Origin: Paenibacillus_E sp040812395
Lineage (GTDB): Bacteria > Bacillota > Bacilli > Paenibacillales > NBRC-103111
Direction of reading: 5' to 3'
NCBI RefSeq assembly: GCF_040812395.1
Contig: NZ_JBFNXH010000003.1
Span: forward strand, 124,001 to 188,000
DNA: 64,000 bases
Positions 41,822-48,996 of this stretch are shown here, in pieces. The position numbers and the translations under genes are program-made. Below the pieces are notes generated by a model, which was not told the origin of the DNA, did no database searches, and saw only the letters and a list, made by a program, of their open reading frames with translations. Numbering within the stretch: position 1 is the first letter of the stretch; each line of letters starts with the position of its first letter.

Positions 41822-43423
41822 CTAACCGAGCCGTTTAAACCGGGATAAGAAGCTTGGTTTATCTGTTCGCGATCGCTGGCGCAAAACCTCGATAGGGCAT
41901 ATCTCTCGCATCAAAGGCATTAAAGCATCGCTCAGCAGGTCCAATATTTGAGGCTGATCTTGAATGCATTCCCCTTTCCAAACAGCCCTCATTACCTCAT
42001 CATAAGGAATCTCGGGAATCGCGCATAATGGTGGCTCAGGAAGTGAAACGGTCCAACCTTTGTGTAGTCTCCCCAATGAGCTTCTATTGGCGATATAACG
42101 CACTTTTTTACCCCGCTTGCGGTACGATTCAAGCATTTCTAGATGCGCTCGCGTGCTCGGTCGATTGCACTTGCCGGGAGAAGCATCAAGTACGACGACA
42201 ATTTCATCGGCGCTGTGACATAATTCCTGAACTGCGGGATTCGCCCATCCTGTCGACACATCAACGATGATAACCGGCTTCTTGACCGCATGCAATAATT
42301 TAAATGTATCAGCAGGAAGCCACGACCCGCGAAAGCCTTCTGGGTGCAGGGGGACCCATGTCGTCAATCCGCTTGTCCATGGCGTGGGTGTGAGAGTTGT
42401 TTGTTCAGACACGGAATCTGTAGCAAATGTATAGTTATCGGGGGCCTTATGATCGCCATACAAAAGCATGTATAGATCAGGCTCAATCGCCGGGTGTTCA
42501 ATCACAGCATGAGGAATTTGCCCTGCATGCAATATCCGAGCTATCGAAATGACCGTGAACGTAGACCCAACGCCAGCAAATAAACCTCCAACCACAATGA
42601 GCTTATCTGGCGTAGCAGTCCCATTTGCAGAATGATTGATCTGTCGTTCACCACCGAAACTCGAGCCGATTCCTGCCTTCTTCACCTGAGATTGAAGCCC
42701 GCGAAGTCGATGCTTCACCTCCATTGCGGACTGGCAGCGATGCTGCGGCTGCTCATGGAGAAGCATTTGAACCGTTGTCGTCAGTGCTTCCGGCAGTCCT
42801 TTTCGAATCTGCTCTAGCGGCTGCTGTGTGATGTAAGCGTATTGACCGCCTGATAATAAATAATATAGATTAGCTCCAAGCGTAAATAAATCGGACCGGG
42901 CATCCGTTTGCTGTCCGAGAAATTGCTCGGGCGCCGCAAAGCCAACCGTGCCAATTTGCATCGTATCCGATTGTTTTCCTTGGGTATAATGTCTGGCCAC
43001 GCCAAAGTCAATAAGCCTTACTTGATCATGCTCGTTCAGCATGACATTCGAAGGCTTAAGATCACGATAAATAATCGGACGCGGCTGAAACGTATGTAAA
43101 TAATGAAACAGATCACATAGTTGAAGAGCTATTCCTATTACTTTATCAACGGGCAGCTCTCGTCCTTTTTCCTCAAATAAATCATGCAAATTTGGACCTT
43201 CGATATAGTCCATGACCAAGAAGCAGCTGCCCTCGTCCGTCATAAAGTAATCCACCAGTTGCGGCAGTTGCGGATGCTGCAGTCTGGCGAGCATTTCAGC
43301 CTCCTCCAGAAAACAATCCAAATCAGCTTCAAATGGCAAACATTCCTTCACTGCCCACTTTTTCCCTTTCAACTTCAAATCTTCGGCTAAATACACATGT
43401 CCCATTCCACCTTGTCCGAGCAA
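41822..43423 (-). CDS. Ser/Thr protein kinase with a degenerate MinD/TadZ-like domain
   Basis: At least 533 aa. Kinase motifs: LGQGGMGHVYLAED, WAVKE (ATP Lys), IIYRDLKPSNVM (Tyr replaces the His of HRD), LIDFGVAR and GFAAPEQF. From about residue 270 a second domain begins LIVVGGLFAGVGSTFTVISIA, a P-loop-like strand lacking the Lys, followed by VIIVDVSTGW and VVVLDASPG strands as in MinD/TadZ ATPases. The coordinate given starts at the first canonical codon, a TTG at 43423, yet kinase-like sequence (IGTRIGGRYWIHSL) reads in frame upstream to about 43513. See the finding on its start. It probably phosphorylates Tad components read by the FHA protein. Confidence 0.85.
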   Translation of the reverse strand: MLGQGGMGHVYLAEDLKLKGKKWAVKECLPFEADLDCFLEEAEMLARLQHPQLPQLVDYFMTDEGSCFLVMDYIEGPNLHDLFEEKGRELPVDKVIGIALQLCDLFHYLHTFQPRPIIYRDLKPSNVMLNEHDQVRLIDFGVARHYTQGKQSDTMQIGTVGFAAPEQFLGQQTDARSDLFTLGANLYYLLSGGQYAYITQQPLEQIRKGLPEALTTTVQMLLHEQPQHRCQSAMEVKHRLRGLQSQVKKAGIGSSFGGERQINHSANGTATPDKLIVVGGLFAGVGSTFTVISIARILHAGQIPHAVIEHPAIEPDLYMLLYGDHKAPDNYTFATDSVSEQTTLTPTPWTSGLTTWVPLHPEGFRGSWLPADTFKLLHAVKKPVIIVDVSTGWANPAVQELCHSADEIVVVLDASPGKCNRPSTRAHLEMLESYRKRGKKVRYIANRSSLGRLHKGWTVSLPEPPLCAIPEIPYDEVMRAVWKGECIQDQPQILDLLSDALMPLMREICPIEVLRQRSRTDKPSFLSRFKRLG

Positions 43424-43490
43424 CGAGTGAATCCAGTATCTCCCCCCTATACGTGTTCCGATATATGATTTTTTGTTCGCTAAAATAAGT

Positions 43491-43536
43491 AAAAACCCCC
43501 CATCAAGTATGAATCACCTTGATTATAAGAGGGTTT
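43491..43536 (-). terminator. terminator after the methyltransferase
   Basis: On the minus strand AAACCCTC, ATCAAG-loop-CTTGAT, GGGGGGTTTTT. It lies within the region that encodes, or is just 5' of, the kinase N-terminus. Confidence 0.65.
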
Positions 43537-43566
43537 CCAACAAAAATCTACAAAAATTTCCATTTT

Positions 43567-44604
43567 CTACGTCTTTTGCAAATAGAGCGTTAATTCCTCG
43601 CGATTATGAAATAATTGCTTCGCTTTAATAAGATAGAGCGAAGGCTCAAATATTTGCATGATCTCACGAATCGTTTGAAATGGTTTTTTGTGCATTAGCT
43701 TAACCGTAATGATCGCTGTTCCGCCACTCTGCAGCGCATAAAGCAAATCGGCGACTAGGCGTGCCATCTGACGAGGGTTCCAGCTCATATCGCAAACAAG
43801 CAGGTCAAATTCATCCTGGCGCAGCTTCACGTCACCTGCATTTTTCCTATGTATGGTCAGCATGGGCTTCCCCTGCAAACTAGGATGCATGGACGCAGGA
43901 TCGATGGCCGTCACTCGCAGCCCACGTTCCAGCAAGAAGGAAGTCCATCCCCCAGGTGCGGCCCCGATATCCAGCGCGGCCCGCGCATATTGAAAATCAA
44001 GGCCAAATCGCTGCTCCGCTTCCAGCAGCTTGAACTTGGCCCGCGATATTTGATCCTCTTCCTTCAGAAAACGGATCGCTCCGCCTGACCAATCGGACAA
44101 ATTATCGGCTGGTTTGGAGATGCCGGCAAACAGCTTGCTGGCGCTCACATATACTGAGATGATGGTATCCGATTGCTTAACGACTGGCTCGGAGCCCAGC
44201 ACCGACACGATGACTTCATCCAGTGCCGCTTTCACCGCGAAAGGCGCGTACGGAACATTGGCGCGTTCTTCTTTACGCACTTGAACAGCTACTTTTTCTC
44301 CGGATCCGATGAGTCCTGAAGCATGCGCCTCTGATAGCCATACCTTCAATTGATCGATGTCGGCTTCAGTCCGGCTCAATTCCCACACTTGATGTACGGG
44401 TTGAACATGCCGAAGGAATATGGGCTCCTGCTCTTTCAGCGTCGTTACTACTTCTGTAGGGTCAGCAGGCACTTCGAATAGGAATACTTCGGTGGGCACC
44501 AGCAAAGTAAACTTGGCTGCAGGAAACAATCTACGAACTTCCTCTTGCGCATACTGGGCAGATCCATGATTCGACGTTCCGATATATTTTGCTAAAATTG
44601 TCAT
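43567..44604 (-). CDS. FtsJ/RlmM-like SAM-dependent RNA methyltransferase
   Basis: 345 aa from the ATG at 44604, 7 nt after AAAGGA; a TTG at 44652 lies inside the ABC gene. The C-terminal RrmJ-type domain has ALDIGAAPGGWTSFLLERG near residue 218 (SAM site), LLVCDMSW near 270 and TAIITVKLMHKK near 300, giving a K-D-K type tetrad. The N-terminal half resembles the THUMP-like part of RlmM. It should methylate ribosomal RNA; the site is not predictable. Confidence 0.85.
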   Translation of the reverse strand: MTILAKYIGTSNHGSAQYAQEEVRRLFPAAKFTLLVPTEVFLFEVPADPTEVVTTLKEQEPIFLRHVQPVHQVWELSRTEADIDQLKVWLSEAHASGLIGSGEKVAVQVRKEERANVPYAPFAVKAALDEVIVSVLGSEPVVKQSDTIISVYVSASKLFAGISKPADNLSDWSGGAIRFLKEEDQISRAKFKLLEAEQRFGLDFQYARAALDIGAAPGGWTSFLLERGLRVTAIDPASMHPSLQGKPMLTIHRKNAGDVKLRQDEFDLLVCDMSWNPRQMARLVADLLYALQSGGTAIITVKLMHKKPFQTIREIMQIFEPSLYLIKAKQLFHNREELTLYLQKT

Positions 44605-44635
44605 AGCCGCATCCTTTATAAGGTTGTTGAAAAGT

Positions 44636-45412
44636 CTATTCGCTTGGTTCAATCACTTTGATCCACGGACGTTCTTTGAACCAGTCTAACGTAATATGAA
44701 CGCCAAAGGCCCTATACACATTCTCCGGTGTTAATACTTCTCTCTTCGGTCCCGCCGCAATCAGCTTGCCTTGTTCAATAAGTGCAACATGCGTAAATAA
44801 GGGTATGATTTCCTCAATATGATGGGTTACATACACCACCGTAATGTCCTGCTGGCTAAGATCGTTAATGTCAGTCAGCAGACGCTCACGCTCGTACAAA
44901 TCAAGCCCCGCCGCAGGCTCGTCCATAATAAGAATAGAAGGCTTGCTCATAAGCGATCGAGCCAACATCACTTTCTTCCGCTCACCTTGGGACAGCGTTC
45001 CTAGCGGTTGGTCAGCCAGATGCGGAATACGAACCCTTTTCAAAATCGCCAGCGAACGTTCCTTCACTTCTTGAGGAATTTCCTGATAAAATCGCAAATA
45101 CGCATATTCCCCTGTAGCTACAACTTCCCATACCGGGTCGGCAAGGTTCAGCTTTTCAAATAAAGATTGGGAAATATAACCAATTTTCTTGCGCACTTCA
45201 CGCACATCGCACTGGCCATAACGGTTGCCTAACACCTCTACGGTTCCTCTGCTTGGGAATTCATAACCATTCATCATTTCAAGCAGTGTCGTCTTCCCTG
45301 AGCCGTTGCGCCCTAGCAAAACCCAGTGTTCGCCTTGCTGCATATGCAAGTTCACGTCCCTAAGGATGTGACGTTCTTCACGAATAAAATGAATACCGGA
45401 TAAATGGATCAT
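44636..45412 (-). CDS. ABC transporter ATP-binding protein, YlmA-like
   Basis: 258 aa. Walker A GRNGSGKTT near residue 34, a variant signature LSQGERKKVMLA near 142, Walker B ILIMDEPAAGLD near 162 and the switch His in YVTHHIEEI near 195. No permease gene is adjacent, so it either partners a distant permease or acts alone. The length and LSQGE signature match YlmA-type orphan ATPases. Confidence 0.85.
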   Translation of the reverse strand: MIHLSGIHFIREERHILRDVNLHMQQGEHWVLLGRNGSGKTTLLEMMNGYEFPSRGTVEVLGNRYGQCDVREVRKKIGYISQSLFEKLNLADPVWEVVATGEYAYLRFYQEIPQEVKERSLAILKRVRIPHLADQPLGTLSQGERKKVMLARSLMSKPSILIMDEPAAGLDLYERERLLTDINDLSQQDITVVYVTHHIEEIIPLFTHVALIEQGKLIAAGPKREVLTPENVYRAFGVHITLDWFKERPWIKVIEPSE

Positions 45413-45435
45413 AATGACATCGTTTCCTTTCTATA

Positions 45436-45786
45436 CTATCCACTTGCTCTCGTTTCATGTGCAATTTGCCAAAGTAAATCGTCCGGGAGCCGGTTAGGAA
45501 ACAGCCTCATCTCTGGCGGCTTCGCATGATTCAACATTTGAAACATGTTTGTGCAGGCGGACGGACTGGAAGTATGAATATAAACCGTTCTAGGGAAAAT
45601 TTGCTGCTGTACCATCCAAATGACCACATCCATACCCGTGTGCTGAGACCCCCAGCCAAGATCATGGTCTAACGAAAGAATATCCACATCGCAGGATTCG
45701 AGAATCAGTTTGCATTCATCCGCGGTTCTGGCTAATGTGAATCCTTGCGGACAAGGGCGCAGATCATCTAAGTACACATGAATCAT
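45436..45786 (-). CDS. cyclic-phosphate-processing receiver (cREC) domain protein
   Basis: 116 aa, a single domain. IHVYLDDLRPCP at the start and ILSLDHDLGWG near 38 supply paired acidic residues as in receiver domains, matching the stand-alone cREC family. Some cREC proteins are proposed to handle cyclic phosphates at RNA or nucleotide ends. Its start overlaps the nfo stop by ATGA, linking it to the repair genes. Confidence 0.72.
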   Translation of the reverse strand: MIHVYLDDLRPCPQGFTLARTADECKLILESCDVDILSLDHDLGWGSQHTGMDVVIWMVQQQIFPRTVYIHTSSPSACTNMFQMLNHAKPPEMRLFPNRLPDDLLWQIAHETRASG

Positions 45787-46625
45787 CTCAAATCTTCCTT
45801 TCCGGCCAACATTCTCACATGCGCAATTTCGCTTCGATGCGTACCACCGCTCGCTGTTCGAGTTTCCAGGACGAAAGGAATGTGCTGCAATCGTTCCGAG
45901 GCTAGCAGCTGCTGCAAATTCCCGTTGCCGATATAACCTCTGCCGATATTTGCGTGACGATCCTTTCGGGAACCATATGGATACATGGAGTCATTGAGAT
46001 GAACGGCTTTCAAGTGCGGGAGGTAATCAAGCTGTTCCGCCCTCGCTTCCAACTCCGTCCAATCGTCACCGCGCCATAATCCGCTCGCAAACGCATGGCA
46101 TGTATCCAGACAAAAGCCGATCTTGTCAGGATGGTCGCAAAGCTTGCGGACCTGCGCCAGTTCTTCTAAGGTCAGCCCAAGCTGGGCGCCCTCTCCGGCT
46201 TGATTCTCCAATAATATCAAAGACGACCCCCGATAATCGCGAGTCGCGCTATTCAAACATTGTATTATATTTTTGTAGCCTTGTAACGAGTCTTTTCCTA
46301 CATATTTTCCAAAATGAACCACAAGACCTACCGAACCGCAAGCTTCTGTAATGTGGAGTCCGTTCAATAAAAGCTGTACCATAAGACTGCGTTCCTCTTC
46401 ATCGACGGCAGGATTCAACGGATAAGGCGCATGTCCAATCGACAGCATTTCATGATTCTGACAAAATTGAGCGCAAGCCTCGGCATCACGAGCGTTCACT
46501 TTTTTGGTCGCCAGACTTCTCGGGTTCATCGGAAAATATTGAAAGGCGTTGGCGCCTAAGGAATAAGCGAGCTTAGCCGCTCCTATATATCCGCCTCTTG
46601 TACTGACATGAGAGCCAATGAACAT
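45783..46625 (-). CDS. nfo: deoxyribonuclease IV (AP endonuclease)
   Basis: 280 aa, usual length. The trinuclear zinc ligands are visible in GSHVS, SIGHAPYPLN, VVHFGKYVG, LENQAG, FCLDTCHAFASG, AVHLND and the RHANIGRGYIG signature. It cleaves DNA 5' to abasic sites in base-excision repair. It follows the Fpg-like glycosylase by 15 bp, so glycosylase and AP endonuclease are made together. Confidence 0.95.
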   Translation of the reverse strand: MFIGSHVSTRGGYIGAAKLAYSLGANAFQYFPMNPRSLATKKVNARDAEACAQFCQNHEMLSIGHAPYPLNPAVDEEERSLMVQLLLNGLHITEACGSVGLVVHFGKYVGKDSLQGYKNIIQCLNSATRDYRGSSLILLENQAGEGAQLGLTLEELAQVRKLCDHPDKIGFCLDTCHAFASGLWRGDDWTELEARAEQLDYLPHLKAVHLNDSMYPYGSRKDRHANIGRGYIGNGNLQQLLASERLQHIPFVLETRTASGGTHRSEIAHVRMLAGKEDLR

Positions 46626-46640
46626 CGGTTTTCAGCCCTT

Positions 46641-47450
46641 TCAGGTCTGACAATGATTGCAATAAAAACATTTCCGGCTGGATACTTCGTCTTTCACTAG
46701 CGGATGTCCACAGCGCACACAAGGTTCACCTTCCCGATCATAGACACGACACCTCGCATCGAATCCACCTGTTAAGGAATCCCCTAAGAATAACGGTGAC
46801 TCCATGTACCCGCCAAAATGAATAGCCTCAGATAAAACAGAACGAATCGCTTGATATAAACGGTACATTTCATCTTCTTTCAGTGATGGAACTTTCCGAA
46901 GCGGAAGCATGCCCGCAATGAAACAGATTTCATCCGAATAACAATTGCCGATCCCGGCGATAACCGCTTGGTCGACTAATGTAGCTTTAAGATTGCTCTT
47001 CTTCCCCTTCATAATTCCCCGGAAAAATGTGTGAGTAAACGTGGGTGTCAGCGGTTCTGGTCCCAGTTTGCTAAGAAAACTTTCCACTCCTGGGATATTA
47101 TGAAGATGTAAGTACCCTAGCCTCAACCCAATAAAATACAAACGTTGATTTCCGAAATGAATCACAACCTGCGTCGTCCGATTCGGCTTCTGTTCCTCGG
47201 ATCCATAAAACATCCATCCCCCCAGCATGAGGTGGAGAAGAAGCACCTCTCCAGAGGCCAGAAGAAACAGCAGATGCTTGGCCCTTCGGTCTATCCGAAC
47301 AATGCGGTTCCCGACCAGCTTTTGTGCAAAATGGTCCTGTTCCACATTTATAGATTTTGGGCGATGCACTTCTACGCCTGTTATGACTTCACCTTGGACC
47401 AGTGGCGTCAATTGTTGACGATAGGTTTCCATTTCTGGAAGCTCGGGCAT
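46641..47450 (-). CDS. Fpg/Nei-family DNA glycosylase
   Basis: 269 aa. The N-terminal Pro2-Glu3 nucleophile (PELPEMET), the conserved Lys in RRAKHLLF near 58, the H2TH segment with AVIAGIGNCYSDEI near 163, and a C-terminal zinc finger (CVRCG and CFYCNHC) are complete, so it should be an active bifunctional glycosylase on oxidised bases. Whether it is the cell's MutM or a second family member cannot be decided from the window. It sits between mrfB and nfo. Confidence 0.9.
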   Translation of the reverse strand: MPELPEMETYRQQLTPLVQGEVITGVEVHRPKSINVEQDHFAQKLVGNRIVRIDRRAKHLLFLLASGEVLLLHLMLGGWMFYGSEEQKPNRTTQVVIHFGNQRLYFIGLRLGYLHLHNIPGVESFLSKLGPEPLTPTFTHTFFRGIMKGKKSNLKATLVDQAVIAGIGNCYSDEICFIAGMLPLRKVPSLKEDEMYRLYQAIRSVLSEAIHFGGYMESPLFLGDSLTGGFDARCRVYDREGEPCVRCGHPLVKDEVSSRKCFYCNHCQT

Positions 47451-47556
47451 GACACGGTCTCCTTGCCTTTTCTACCTTGTATAACCAAAAGGGATAGAAC
47501 GTATACCGCTTTAAGAATAGCAGCATGCCGCCAAAGTCTCACACTGAATAATACCG

Positions 47557-48996
47557 CTAAATTAAGCCTTCACTCACATAGATCGGCTTCATTCGGGGCG
47601 TTTTCGGCTTCGGTGTGGTTCCTTTAGGCGCTCGCTGCTGCGTCTGCGCTTTTTCCGATTTATGCAACTTTTCTTTCAACCGCCGAATGCGCCGTTCCAG
47701 AGCTTCCTCAGCTTGGATATGCTTGCTGTCACTGCGCTGCAAAGAGCGTCGGCGCCATAGTTTGGCCCAAGCCTCTTCTGCATAAAATAGCGCTTGATGC
47801 ATATTTTTCTCACGATGTTCGAAATACATCGCCAGCTCCAGATAAGCCTCCAGTTGCAGCGCAATGCTGGCGCTTTTGGCCTCTATCCATCGCTGCCATA
47901 GCGCGACTGCCCGGTTATAGATCGCTTTTTTCTTATAAAAAGCTGCTAACAATAACACGATAGACTCCTCATCGGAGTGTGTAAAAACTTTGGCCTGATG
48001 TGTTCCACCGTGAGATGAAGACAGCGTCTCAGGTTCATGAACTAACCTATCAAAGAGCGTATCCAATACGGATTCTGCTAATGCCGTTTTTCCCATTTTT
48101 TCGAGCCATAACCCTGTTCGAAATTGTTCTTCTAGTTCTATATCATCACCGAACAAGGCCCTAGACGGCTCATCCCCGCCTTCCGCCTCGTGACTAACCG
48201 AACCGCCCAACAGTTTGCCAAAGTGGATGGAAAGTGCCGCTAAAGTCACAATATCATGCTCGTTATGTGTAAATACACCTTGCAGCACTGCGGGATTTTT
48301 CTCCGCTAAATACTGAAAATAGAGCGTCGGCGCCATCGATCCGGGCACATCGTCCACACGCTCGAAACCGAGACGGCTCTCCTCGACCTTACTTAACCGG
48401 CATGAAGGGAGCGTGTTCCGCCATAAGCTGCGTGATGCATACAAGAGATCTAGCTGCAACAGCTTGGAATCGTTCAGCTTCAATCGATTAAGCACGTAGC
48501 GATTTTTCAAAATCGGCCAATCGAACGTGCGACCGTTGTAGGAAACAATATGCGTGAATCGTTCCAGCAGCTCCTGCAAGTAAACAAGCATGGCGTGCTC
48601 CTCCGCCGGATTGCGAATGAAAAGCTGTTCCACCGTGAACAGCTCTCCGGTGTAGTAGCCAATGCCGACAAGGAACGGCACGTTGCCTGTACCGACGCCA
48701 AGTCCGGTCGTCTCCGTGTCGAAGAACAGCAGATCTTCGGCACGGACGACAGCGTCACGATCGTGAAAGCTGCTCAGCTCCTGGACATGATCGGTGAGCT
48801 CGCGCAGCCTGTACTTGCCGTGGATGCTGTCCGCGCCGTACGTCCGGCGCCGCATGACGAATGAGCCCGCCGGGCTCGCCGCCACATGGGCGCCAAGCAG
48901 CGCCCACTCGCCTCCTGCCGCAGGCAGGGCCGGCGCTGCCACTGCTGCCGCCTCAGGACTTCGGAGGCGGCTTAGTCGCTCGCGGAGCCCGCTCAC
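47557..48996 (-). CDS. mrfB: DEDD-type exonuclease MrfB (YprB)
   Basis: 479 aa from the GTG at 48996, overlapping the mrfA stop as GTGA, with AGGCGG upstream; a longer reading from 49107 lies inside mrfA. The RNase H-like fold shows FFDTETTGLG near residue 90, SYNGRTFDWPILKNR near 150 and HNEHDIVTLA near 243. The C-terminal part is helical, TPR-like, and the tail basic. In B. subtilis MrfA and MrfB repair mitomycin C lesions by a UvrABC-independent route. The N-terminal 60 residues are an Ala-rich, G+C-rich extension. Confidence 0.9.
   Translation of the reverse strand: MSGLRERLSRLRSPEAAAVAAPALPAAGGEWALLGAHVAASPAGSFVMRRRTYGADSIHGKYRLRELTDHVQELSSFHDRDAVVRAEDLLFFDTETTGLGVGTGNVPFLVGIGYYTGELFTVEQLFIRNPAEEHAMLVYLQELLERFTHIVSYNGRTFDWPILKNRYVLNRLKLNDSKLLQLDLLYASRSLWRNTLPSCRLSKVEESRLGFERVDDVPGSMAPTLYFQYLAEKNPAVLQGVFTHNEHDIVTLAALSIHFGKLLGGSVSHEAEGGDEPSRALFGDDIELEEQFRTGLWLEKMGKTALAESVLDTLFDRLVHEPETLSSSHGGTHQAKVFTHSDEESIVLLLAAFYKKKAIYNRAVALWQRWIEAKSASIALQLEAYLELAMYFEHREKNMHQALFYAEEAWAKLWRRRSLQRSDSKHIQAEEALERRIRRLKEKLHKSEKAQTQQRAPKGTTPKPKTPRMKPIYVSEGLI

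Noticed and set aside
41766..41825. TTG-started 19-aa plus-strand peptide after GGGAGG
   Set aside because: Too short to judge, no recognised relatives, and it runs into the antisense 3' end of the kinase gene.
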